A stretch of 64,000 nucleotides of DNA. Origin: Marinoscillum pacificum (GTDB taxonomy: Bacteria; Bacteroidota; Bacteroidia; Cytophagales; Cyclobacteriaceae). This document shows, piece after piece, positions 10,771 through 18,485 of the stretch. The DNA lies in contig NZ_JAMZMJ010000003.1 in the NCBI RefSeq assembly GCF_024714495.1, positions 393,697 through 457,696 of the forward strand, in the 5' to 3' direction. The translations under genes and the position numbers were made by a program. The notes under the pieces are model-generated. The model saw nothing but the letters and a program-made list of their open reading frames with translations. It did not search any database and was not told where the DNA came from. Position 1 is the stretch's first letter. Each line of letters starts with the position of its first letter.

Positions 10771-10804
10771 GGTTATGATGAGTCGTTTGTTTGAATTCAT
10801 AACC
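10771..10804. promoter_or_regulatory. Inverted repeat upstream of esterase-like gene
   Basis: GGTTATGA (10771-10778) and TCATAACC (10797-10804) are perfect 8-bp arms separated by 18 nt. The right arm ends 8 nt before the ATG at 10813. It could be an operator or a 5'-UTR hairpin controlling the downstream gene; no function is proven. Confidence 0.35.
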
Positions 10805-10812
10805 TTACCTAT

Positions 10813-12039
10813 ATGATCCATAAAGTATTGCTGCTGACTCTTTTCAGTAGTTTCGTTTTTAACCTGGCTGGTCAAGTGCACTTTGAAAACCATTCCATTT
10901 ATTCTCAAAGTATTGGAACAGCAATGCAGCTGCAAGTCTATCTTCCTCAATCGTATTCAGGCAATTCTAAAGACTATCCGGTTGTTTATGTTCTAGATGG
11001 GCAATGGTTCTTTTTCAATGGTGTTGGTATACAAGAGACATTAAGAGGAGAGAACGTAATGCCTGAAATGATCGTTGTAGGTGTCGACTTTCGAAATAGA
11101 CCGTTCCGAGATAGCTTACTTCAGGCCAATTGGAAAGGAGTTGTAGGGTTTGTTCAAAATGATGTTCCTAATTTTATTAACGACAAGTACCGAACTTCAA
11201 AAGAGCAAGTCTTATTTGGATGGGAGCAAAACGCGGCTATTGCATGTGAAGCATTATTGACTGAAAAGTCTCCATTTTTAGGAGCCATTGCTTCCAATGG
11301 AGGGTTTGCAAATGAGCAAATGTGGTCTAATCAGCAGGCTTCTAAAGGAGTTAAGAAATACTTGTTCATTGCCAATTCTAAATATGATGTCTACACAAGA
11401 GCAAGCGGGTATGAATTGGTCAATCAACTTGAAAAACACCCATTGAATAACCTGGAGTGGACTTTTCAATCTTTTGATGACGAGGTTCATGAGTCACTTC
11501 CTTATGTCTCATTGTATAGAGGTTTAAGGTATTTCTATCACAACTATTCAGCTTATATCATTGCGGATACTCATGAATTTACAGAGAGGGGTGGCATGCC
11601 AGAATTGAAAAGATATTTTCAGGAACGCGGAGAGCGTTTCGGTTTGGACACCGAAGTTAGTGCTTCGACTAAGAATATGTTGATTTGGCTGGCATGGAAG
11701 CAAGATGATTTTGAGTCGTTCCAATACTTTATGGATGAGTTCAAGGAAGTATTGACAACTAGAAGATATGCATCAGCATATTGGCAACATCGGTTAGGTA
11801 GCTATTATTTAGCTAATGATCACTTTCAGGAAGCTATTGAATATTTCACTAAGGGGATAGATCAGTATCCCGATCGAGCTTATTTGTCAACCATGTATGC
11901 AAAACGAGGTGAAGCATTTGCTCGATTAGGTGATCGAGTAAAAGCCAAAAAAGACTTTAAAGCGGCTATTTCAATTGCAGAAGAGTATCAGGAAGATGCT
12001 CTTGAAGATTATAAAGCCCTACTAAAACAACTGAATTAA
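10813..12039 (+). CDS. Secreted esterase-fold (PF00756-like) protein with TPR tail; catalytic Ser replaced
   Basis: A signal peptide (residues 1-20, ending near LAGQ) is followed by an esterase D/enterochelin-esterase-like alpha/beta-hydrolase fold (VYLPQSY...YPVVYVLDGQWFF). A C-terminal TPR-like segment follows (ALYFTKG-type, EAIEYFTKGIDQYPDRAYL). The nucleophile elbow expected as GxSxGG reads FGWEQNAAIA, so the serine position is Glu (codon gag at about 11224). Candidate Asp (SKYDVY) and His (DEVHES) positions remain. Either the enzyme has lost hydrolase activity and serves as a binding or scaffold protein, or it uses different chemistry. It is convergent with the chemoreceptor gene, 4 nt between the stops. 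Confidence 0.75.
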   Translation: MIHKVLLLTLFSSFVFNLAGQVHFENHSIYSQSIGTAMQLQVYLPQSYSGNSKDYPVVYVLDGQWFFFNGVGIQETLRGENVMPEMIVVGVDFRNRPFRDSLLQANWKGVVGFVQNDVPNFINDKYRTSKEQVLFGWEQNAAIACEALLTEKSPFLGAIASNGGFANEQMWSNQQASKGVKKYLFIANSKYDVYTRASGYELVNQLEKHPLNNLEWTFQSFDDEVHESLPYVSLYRGLRYFYHNYSAYIIADTHEFTERGGMPELKRYFQERGERFGLDTEVSASTKNMLIWLAWKQDDFESFQYFMDEFKEVLTTRRYASAYWQHRLGSYYLANDHFQEAIEYFTKGIDQYPDRAYLSTMYAKRGEAFARLGDRVKAKKDFKAAISIAEEYQEDALEDYKALLKQLN

Positions 12040-12043
12040 CGCA

Positions 12044-14386
12044 TTATAATTCAAACTTTCTGAGTCCGGTTTTCAGCGATAGTGCAATAGCAGCTAGTTC
12101 CTCAGATCGGTTGTTGAAGTTGTTCATTCCTGCTGATAGTTCAGATGCAGAGGAGGCCACTTCTTCTGATCCGGCTGCTGTTTGTTCTGCGATCACCACG
12201 ATGCTTTCTATGATTTTTACAATGTCTTGGAGGTCAATCTTTTGTTTGCCTGCAGACTCCAGGATGTCTTCTGATACAGCAAGAATTGATTCTGCCAGAC
12301 TTGTATTGTCTGTAAACGCTTTTGCTGCTTCTTTGGAAGCATTATGACCTTTGCTCACGTTATCGGCCATTTCAGCCATGGCTTTGTCGGTCCCTGCGGT
12401 TTCTTCTTGAATGGTTTTTACTATATCTGCAATTTCTCGAGTTGAGGTTTTAGCAGACTCGGCTAGTTTTCTAATTTCTTCAGCAACCACGGCGAATCCA
12501 CGACCAGCATCCCCTGCTTGTGCAGCTTCTATGGCGGCATTCAGTGCCAGTAAGTTCGTTTGTGCCGCGATCTCATTGATTACTTTAATGACTCGATCAA
12601 TCTCTCTGGATTTGGCCACCAAAGACTGAATAGAAGAATTTGTTTCTTCTGAGCTTTGTGAGATCAATTGAATGGCTGCTTCAAAGTTGGTTACGATCTG
12701 TTTCCCTCTGTTGCTGTTTCTGATACCATCTCTAGATTTATCAAAAATGGATTTTGAAAGCTCGTCGGTCTTGTCAGCATGATTTAGGATTTGCTCCACT
12801 AGCGTAGATGCTTCGTCTACCTTGTTTAGCTGACGCTGAGAACCCTGGCTCATTTGTGAAATAGCACTTGCAATTTCTGTAGTGCTGTTCGTCATTTCTT
12901 GGCTGGAAGTTAACATCTCATCAGAAGCACTTCCGATGCTTTCTGCATTGTTTGAAATATGAGCCAGGATTTCAACTAATTGATCTAATCCTTCATTGAA
13001 GTTGAGCATCATGGCTCTGATATCTCCATTGGCATTGTCATCAAAACGCTGTGAAAGATCACCTTTTGCCAGTGCTTTAGACATTTCATTCAGTCGGAGA
13101 ATTGGCTGTGTGAAGGATACGAGTAAAGTGTTGATAGCTTCACTGAGATCTAACCAGGCTCCTGATTTACTAGTAGAGTCTACACGCAATTTTAAATTTC
13201 CTTCTTCACTCACCGAGTAAATCACTTCATTGGTGTTGGCAATTACTTTGGCCAGATTGTCACGCATTTCAATTAATGCTGAGCCAAGGATATCGTCATC
13301 ACTTAAGAGTTCAAATTCAGCATTCAGGTTTCCTTTACGCACCTGATTTGCAAATTCAGTTTTAGCTATAAGCCCATCAGTTAAAGCATTCAATGCCCGG
13401 TGTGCTTGCCCCAATTCATCTCGAGAATTTACACGTTGCCTGTTGGGGAATTTACCTTCGGATAATAAGATCGCGTTCCTGTTGATCAAATTGATATTTC
13501 TGGTGATCTTCTTGAGGTGTATCATCAAAATGAATACTCCTATGGAGGTAATGAGCAACATCATTATTAACAACCCGATAGTACTTTGTCTCACTTTTTT
13601 ATCCACCATTAGACTACTTCTGGAAATGAATTCGTTTAGAAAAGGAACCATTTGATGAATGGAGGTTCTTAATTCTCCATGTAAACCATCCTCTTCAGTT
13701 AATCCAATTGTTTGTTGAATGGCAACAACCCGTGTGAAGAGTTGTTGATAAGCGTCTAATTTGTTAAGCAGCTCTTGTCTGGTAGTTCTGTTGACAACTC
13801 GTTGATTCAAGTGATTCTGAAAGTCATCAATGCTTTTATTGAACTTACTCAGATATTGTATATCGTTTCTTAGGAAGAAATCTTTCTCATGCCGTCTAAG
13901 CATTAGCATGTATGCTGGATCATAGGAGGTTTTAGAATCTTCTACTTCATGGATAGCATCTCTCAACTGGCCAACGAGACCATCATCTTTAAAGCCCTTG
14001 ATACGGATTTGATTTGCTAGCTGATTGAAAAGTTTGCTGTAATCGCTAAGTAGAGTTTTAGCTGTTTCGGCTTCTTGCTCATCTACACGATGCCTGGAAA
14101 CCAGGCTATCTAATGATTCCTTAAGGTCGGCAACAATTTCATGATGCTTTGATAGGTATTCACTCTTGCCGGTGGTAATGAAAGATGAGTTTTTGTATTC
14201 TCTGGCTAAAAAATCCTTTTCATGCTTTCTTAATTCCAGAACTTCCAGCTTCATGCCAATCAAATACTTCTGAAGATCTTCATAATCTAGAATATTCCTG
14301 ATGGTATAGTAAGTCCATAATCCAAATATCAGCGCTAAGCCATAAGGAATCAGAAACTTACCTGTAAGTCCTTTAAAAATGTTCAT
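12044..14386 (-). CDS. Methyl-accepting chemotaxis protein with HBM-type sensor
   Basis: From the ATG at 14386 the 780-aa protein has an N-terminal membrane segment ([16 protein letters not shown]), a periplasmic helical sensor of ~250 residues, and a second membrane segment ([18 protein letters not shown]). HAMP-like regions and a full MCP signalling domain follow, with the hairpin tip [19 protein letters not shown]...[14 protein letters not shown]. The sensor contains the motif R-x-HEKDF-x-x-R...YLSK twice, as in helical bimodular (HBM) receptors. No cheA, cheW or flagellar gene lies in the window, so it is an orphan receptor whose output may be gliding or another Che-like pathway. An upstream ATG at 14425 would add 13 residues. 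Confidence 0.9.
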   Translation of the reverse strand: MNIFKGLTGKFLIPYGLALIFGLWTYYTIRNILDYEDLQKYLIGMKLEVLELRKHEKDFLAREYKNSSFITTGKSEYLSKHHEIVADLKESLDSLVSRHRVDEQEAETAKTLLSDYSKLFNQLANQIRIKGFKDDGLVGQLRDAIHEVEDSKTSYDPAYMLMLRRHEKDFFLRNDIQYLSKFNKSIDDFQNHLNQRVVNRTTRQELLNKLDAYQQLFTRVVAIQQTIGLTEEDGLHGELRTSIHQMVPFLNEFISRSSLMVDKKVRQSTIGLLIMMLLITSIGVFILMIHLKKITRNINLINRNAILLSEGKFPNRQRVNSRDELGQAHRALNALTDGLIAKTEFANQVRKGNLNAEFELLSDDDILGSALIEMRDNLAKVIANTNEVIYSVSEEGNLKLRVDSTSKSGAWLDLSEAINTLLVSFTQPILRLNEMSKALAKGDLSQRFDDNANGDIRAMMLNFNEGLDQLVEILAHISNNAESIGSASDEMLTSSQEMTNSTTEIASAISQMSQGSQRQLNKVDEASTLVEQILNHADKTDELSKSIFDKSRDGIRNSNRGKQIVTNFEAAIQLISQSSEETNSSIQSLVAKSREIDRVIKVINEIAAQTNLLALNAAIEAAQAGDAGRGFAVVAEEIRKLAESAKTSTREIADIVKTIQEETAGTDKAMAEMADNVSKGHNASKEAAKAFTDNTSLAESILAVSEDILESAGKQKIDLQDIVKIIESIVVIAEQTAAGSEEVASSASELSAGMNNFNNRSEELAAIALSLKTGLRKFEL

Positions 14387-14494
14387 GGTTGGTTTGTCGA
14401 TAGCTGACGCGAATTTGGGTCGCACCTCATGATAAACTAAGAAAAGCTGTGTTATCGTTGGATTAAATTCGACAAATGGCTCAAAAACGTTGAC

Positions 14495-14923
14495 CTATGA
14501 AAATATCTGATTTAAATGATGCTGTAAATGATCAAAATAGTCCTCAGCAAGGTATTGATAGGTGTACGTTTCTTTATTGATGATCACAGGATGATCTGCA
14601 TGTTCATCAAGTGAATTGTCAAGAACGTTCAATAATGACAAATTCAGAGAATACCACAAATTCAGAGTTTCTGCCCAGCTTTGGTTTTGATAGCCACGCA
14701 CATTTACCCACTTATCCTGGTCATAAGTAGTAATCTCATAGGGCTTATCACTTTGCTGTAGATGCATGAATCGGTAATAGTTGTTGATACAACTATCGCA
14801 AAGATGTCCGAGGATCTCTTTTTTGCTCCATTTCTTATCATCAAGCTTGAGACTCACCTTGGATTCATCCAATTTCTTCAAGCGATCATACGCATCATTT
14901 ACCAGAGCAAAATAAGCTACCAT
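14495..14923 (-). CDS. DinB-like putative metal-dependent protein
   Basis: This 142-aa four-helix protein has the DinB/YfiT spacing of metal-ligand histidines: KKEILGHLCDS near residue 40 and DHLQHHLNQIF at the C-terminus. Members are often thiol-dependent transferases or of unknown activity. It is the last gene of a three-gene minus-strand operon (GNAT, methyltransferase, DinB), starting 6 nt after the methyltransferase stop. The function is not known. Confidence 0.8.
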   Translation of the reverse strand: MVAYFALVNDAYDRLKKLDESKVSLKLDDKKWSKKEILGHLCDSCINNYYRFMHLQQSDKPYEITTYDQDKWVNVRGYQNQSWAETLNLWYSLNLSLLNVLDNSLDEHADHPVIINKETYTYQYLAEDYFDHLQHHLNQIFS

Positions 14924-14929
14924 TACCGT

Positions 14930-15658
14930 TTAGTTTACATATCCAACACGAAGTAATGTAGGAAAAGTTGCAGTTATTTCTGAATTCCACAATGGTAAAA
15001 GTTGATCATACAGCTGTCTAGTTGGATCCTCCATTATTTGCGATTTCATGTACTTGATTGCTGACCATGTATTGATGTATTGGATGAAATGATCCAATTG
15101 CCATTTCACTTGAAAATGAAAGGAAGGAGCATTGATTTCATTGAAAGGAAAAGGAATAGTTTGGTAATGCTCATCAATATATTTGCGTTCTGGTTCCCAA
15201 TAATTTTGAATAGATGAGTAGAATTGATCTATTACTTCATTGATAGGATCATTGACACGAACTAGTCCATAACCAGTCACAACCATTACCCCATTTGGTT
15301 TCAATACTCTTTTAGCTTCCTTATAAAATTGTTCAAAATTGAACCAATGAATTGCTTGCGCGACTATTATTAGGTCAATCGAGTTGCTTTTAATTGTTGT
15401 GCTTTCTGCCGGTTGAACCAGATAACTGACATTGGATAATTTAGGAGCCATTTGCAGCTGCTGTTCACTAATGTCTGTAGCGATGATTTCTTGGAAATGG
15501 GGAGCTAAAAGTTGAGTGATCTGGCCTGAGCCGGCACCACAGTCCCAGGCTGTATGTTTTACAGAGACTAAATCTAATATATAGTCAATTAGCTCTTGCG
15601 GATAAGATGGGCGATAGTGAGCGTATTGGTCTGATTGGCTTGAGAATAAATCTTTCAT
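14930..15658 (-). CDS. Class I SAM-dependent methyltransferase
   Basis: The start at 15658 gives MKDLFSSQSDQYAHYRPSYP, the standard N-terminus of this UbiE/YcgJ-like group. It forms an ATGA overlap with the stop of the upstream gene, so I prefer it to the longer frame. Motif I reads AWDCGAGSGQITQLL, followed by ATDISEQQL and the post-motif IIVAQAIHWF. These are the SAM-binding residues of a Rossmann methyltransferase. The substrate is unknown, though relatives include trans-aconitate- and ubiquinone-type enzymes. It is translationally coupled to the GNAT-like gene before it. Confidence 0.88.
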   Translation of the reverse strand: MKDLFSSQSDQYAHYRPSYPQELIDYILDLVSVKHTAWDCGAGSGQITQLLAPHFQEIIATDISEQQLQMAPKLSNVSYLVQPAESTTIKSNSIDLIIVAQAIHWFNFEQFYKEAKRVLKPNGVMVVTGYGLVRVNDPINEVIDQFYSSIQNYWEPERKYIDEHYQTIPFPFNEINAPSFHFQVKWQLDHFIQYINTWSAIKYMKSQIMEDPTRQLYDQLLPLWNSEITATFPTLLRVGYVN

Positions 15659-16233
15659 TTCTGTGGGTTTCTTCTCATGAAAAATAAGGTTCCTCCGTTT
15701 GGTTGATTCCATTCATGATAGGTTTCAAAACCAAAGTATTCATAGACCCTTTTGTTTCTTGGTACGGATGTTTCCAGGTAGATTGGTAAATCATCTCTAA
15801 ATGACCAGTTGAATATTTGCTCTTTGAGTTCTAGAGCGGCAGTGGTTTTTTTGCCAATGTTGGTCGCACCAAAGAACCAGAAGTACAGAAACCTGCCATC
15901 TTTAGGTCTCATTTTCTTGACATAAGCTTCTCGTTTTAAGACATCTGAAACTCTTGAGAGTCCAATGCAATTGAAGACTAACAGAACTTGATACCAGATA
16001 TCTTGTATTCCTTCTTTTTTAAAGTTGTAGGGATAACAAATGGCCACTGCTTCCTGATTGCTAGATAATAAGACGCCATTTCTCGTTTTGGCGGTCTCAT
16101 AGGCATAGTGCGCAAGAGCTCTTAGACTATTCTTCTTTTTTGGATTGATGACAGAAACCACACTTGGATTATTATGGAAAGATTCCTCGATGATTGCGGT
16201 GACTTTTTCTTTCTGACTAGTTCCGTTATTCAT
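15655..16233 (-). CDS. GNAT-like acetyltransferase
   Basis: From the ATG at 16233 it encodes 192 aa. The ending PIYLETSVPRNKRVYEYFGFETYHEW matches the terminal part of many GNAT proteins (YLETS..rN...Y...GF). The central acetyl-CoA loop is poorly conserved (FFGATNIGKKTTAALEL), so the acetyl-CoA contact is less certain. It is the first gene of an operon with a methyltransferase (ATGA overlap) and a DinB-like protein. A longer start at 16281 exists but is less likely. Confidence 0.7.
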   Translation of the reverse strand: MNNGTSQKEKVTAIIEESFHNNPSVVSVINPKKKNSLRALAHYAYETAKTRNGVLLSSNQEAVAICYPYNFKKEGIQDIWYQVLLVFNCIGLSRVSDVLKREAYVKKMRPKDGRFLYFWFFGATNIGKKTTAALELKEQIFNWSFRDDLPIYLETSVPRNKRVYEYFGFETYHEWNQPNGGTLFFMRRNPQK

Positions 16234-16460
16234 TACTGAAAATTGAGATGTTTTCAATTCAAATCCAACCAAACGAATCATAAGTGGTGTCTATACCATT
16301 GAACAATTAATTGTCAATGAAATGGGAGAACACCCCTAACGCAAAGACAGAAGTTTTCAATATCAAGGGATGTAATTGCTACTACGAATTTTGAAGAACA
16401 GCTATAGATACTAAAGTAACTTTCGAGCAATAGTGAATTAGGTTATATTGTTTGGAATGA

Positions 16461-16500
16461 GGAGGCCGTATCAAGATTAAATTGAACGGCCTCCAGTTTT
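16461..16500 (+). terminator. Intrinsic-terminator-like hairpin between two minus-strand genes
   Basis: GGAGGCCGT (16461-16469) and ACGGCCTCC (16486-16494) form a perfect 9-bp stem with a 16-nt loop. A T-rich run follows on the plus strand only, although both neighbouring genes are on the minus strand. It may still help end ABC-gene transcription. Its arms resemble those of the hairpin at 63598-63630 next to the transposase, so a relic of a mobile element is possible. Confidence 0.5.
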
Positions 16501-16562
16501 TGCATTCAAGATTGTTCTCATATGGTTTTCCAAAAACGATTAACCTATTAGGTCATCTTCTT

Positions 16563-17996
16563 TTATATCCTGTGACCGTCTTTTAATTCAATGACCTGAT
16601 TGACACAGGATGGAATCTCCTCTTTATAATGTGTGACATAGATCAAGGTGATATTGCTTAAGTGACTAATCTGATCTATGATTTGTCTGATATTCTCAGT
16701 TTGTGACTGGTCCAGTCCCTGACATGGTTCATCAAGTATTAGCAAAAAAGGTTTTTTGATTAATGCTCTACAAAGTAGAACCAATCGCTGTACCTGAATG
16801 GAGGAGTTTTTGAATAACTGTTTAGAATATGAATCAATCTGAAGAAGCCTCATCCAGTTTAAGGCATCATTTTCATCTGCAGGCGTTAACTTCCTTGCAA
16901 AAGGACCTTCTCTTAGTCCTGATAAGATTACATTTAAACAGTTCTGAGTGGTTTTGAAATAGTGAAGAAGCTCTGGAGATACAAACCCTATTTTTGCTTT
17001 GGTATCCCAGATTGTTTCACCAGAACCTTTTTTTCGGTCGAATAAGGAAATGTCGTTGGCGTATGCTTGGGGATTATCTCCGTTGATCAAACTCAGTAAA
17101 GTGGATTTTCCAGAACCATTCGGGCCTAAAAGCGCCCATTTGTCACCTTGCTGTACGGTCCAGGTTATGTTCTCAAGTATCTGTTTAGCATCATATCTTA
17201 TATTCACATTGTTCATCTGGACGATATGATCGAATGTTTTTGGCTCACTCTGAAGAATTAACTGTTGAAGCATTTCTTTATTGATACTCAATGAATTGGA
17301 CCTGGCTTGTGGTATGGTATCAAATTCATAGGGAGAATAGCTTCGGATAATCTGATGTTGATCCATTGTAATAATCCTGGATAGGAGAGGTGGTGTTTCA
17401 TGATGATCAAGTGTCATAATCATCTGAATGCCGGATGCAGAGATTTGTTCCAAAACGTTCGTAAAGTCTTTTCTGGCATTGGTATCCAATCCGATTAGGG
17501 GATCTTGTAGCAACAGTAGTTTCGGGTTTTTCAGGAGTAAGATGGCTATTCTGAGTCTTTTGGTTTCTCCATTGCTCAATTTGATCACCTCTTCATCAAT
17601 TAGATGTTCAAGTTTAAGGAGCTGTGAAACGTTATCTAAATTCCAATATCCAGGATTTGACTGTTCTGCTGAGGTATTCAAAACTTCCTGAACGGTTGGA
17701 ACATCTTGCATCATGGTAGAGTTGAAACGCTGTTGATAAAATAACTCACCAATCCCCGCTCGATTTTTAAATTGATATCCTGGAGTCAATAGTGCCTTTT
17801 CTGCTCTTGCATAAGGCATATCCATGCATCCTTCGGTGATTGACATCTCTCCATTAAGTACACGTATCAATTCAGTTTTACCTGAGTCAGCTTGCCCTAT
17901 TATTCCCAGGTGCTGCCCTGGTTCAATGGTCAAACTCAAGTTTTTGAAGACTTCAGAATTGTTGTGTCGTACGGTGATGTTTGCTAGTTGTATCAA
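16563..17996 (-). CDS. Tandem ABC ATPase, ModF-like
   Basis: The 477-aa protein contains two ABC domains and no membrane segment. NBD1 has Walker A GQADSGKT, an intact signature LSNGETKR, and a Walker B in which the usual DE pair reads QD (LLLLQDPLIGLD). NBD2 has Walker A GPNGSGKST and Walker B LLILDEPCQGLD, but a degenerate signature (NSSIQVQR). This predicts one competent and one dead composite ATP site. E. coli ModF and PhrA-like proteins share this two-domain layout, but their job is not clear. No permease or molybdate gene adjoins it. It is divergent from the cbb3 operon. Confidence 0.85.
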   Translation of the reverse strand: MIQLANITVRHNNSEVFKNLSLTIEPGQHLGIIGQADSGKTELIRVLNGEMSITEGCMDMPYARAEKALLTPGYQFKNRAGIGELFYQQRFNSTMMQDVPTVQEVLNTSAEQSNPGYWNLDNVSQLLKLEHLIDEEVIKLSNGETKRLRIAILLLKNPKLLLLQDPLIGLDTNARKDFTNVLEQISASGIQMIMTLDHHETPPLLSRIITMDQHQIIRSYSPYEFDTIPQARSNSLSINKEMLQQLILQSEPKTFDHIVQMNNVNIRYDAKQILENITWTVQQGDKWALLGPNGSGKSTLLSLINGDNPQAYANDISLFDRKKGSGETIWDTKAKIGFVSPELLHYFKTTQNCLNVILSGLREGPFARKLTPADENDALNWMRLLQIDSYSKQLFKNSSIQVQRLVLLCRALIKKPFLLILDEPCQGLDQSQTENIRQIIDQISHLSNITLIYVTHYKEEIPSCVNQVIELKDGHRI

Positions 17997-18135
17997 TAGA
18001 AAATCCTTTTAAACCTACAGGCTAATTAAGCATGTAGTAGTTAGATATGCATTGAATTCTGAAATTAAGTTGTCAGGTACCCACTAGTTTCCACCATTGA
18101 GTTTCATTAAGTCCAAAAGTTGCATTTGCTGTATT

Positions 18136-18149
18136 ATGATGAATATCAT
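18136..18149. promoter_or_regulatory. FNR/CRP-like dyad, distal
   Basis: ATGAT-GAAT-ATCAT is a perfect 5+4+5 dyad with the TGAT-N4-ATCA core of FNR-family sites (consensus TTGAT-N4-ATCAA). It lies 160 nt before the ccoS ATG. Confidence 0.4.
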
Positions 18150-18231
18150 GTACTTGTAAAAAGGGTGTGAAGTGACATTCATCAGTTTTTAAGATGACTT
18201 TTAGTGAATTGGATAGCCATGATTGCTGTCG

Positions 18232-18245
18232 CTGATAAAAATCAG
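18232..18245. promoter_or_regulatory. FNR/CRP-like dyad, proximal
   Basis: CTGAT-AAAA-ATCAG is a perfect 5+4+5 dyad with the TGAT-N4-ATCA core. It ends 63 nt before the ccoS ATG, a sensible place for an oxygen-responsive activator of a cbb3 oxidase operon. The spacing to a -7 box was not resolved. Confidence 0.5.
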
Positions 18246-18308
18246 ATTATTTCCTGAAACCCCTCATAAGAAACCCTTCCAGAGCCGAGTAATCTTGCTG
18301 TCATAATT

Positions 18309-18485
18309 ATGAGTGTAATAATAATATTGATCGGATTTAGTTTGATAGTGGCCTCTGGCTTTCTATTCGCCTTCATCTGGGCCAACCGCAGTGGCCAGTT
18401 TGAAGATGACTATACTCCCTCCGTGAGAATATTATTCGATGACGAACCTAAACAATCTCAGCATGTCAACAGAGACAATGACTAA
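18309..18485 (+). CDS. ccoS: cbb3-type cytochrome oxidase assembly protein CcoS
   Basis: This 58-residue ORF reads MSVIIILIGFSLIVASGF at its start. It has one N-terminal membrane helix and then the CcoS signature WANRSGQFEDDYTP, followed by RILFDDE. CcoS is needed to insert cofactors into cbb3 oxidase. Its end overlaps the start of the ccoNO gene in another frame, implying translational coupling, and its place at the head of the operon fits the role. The usual partner ccoI (copper P-type ATPase) is not in the window. Confidence 0.9.
   Translation: MSVIIILIGFSLIVASGFLFAFIWANRSGQFEDDYTPSVRILFDDEPKQSQHVNRDND

Larger units (their letters stand above)
17997..18308. other. Divergent intergenic region upstream of the cbb3 operon
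   Basis: This 312-bp region separates the ABC ATPase (minus strand) from ccoS (plus strand). The two dyads listed separately are the only structure I could support; no ORF is seen. Confidence 0.5.

Noticed and set aside
12111..12629. Plus-strand ORFs across the chemoreceptor signalling domain
   Set aside because: They are shadows of the highly conserved Ala/Glu-rich MCP domain on the minus strand.
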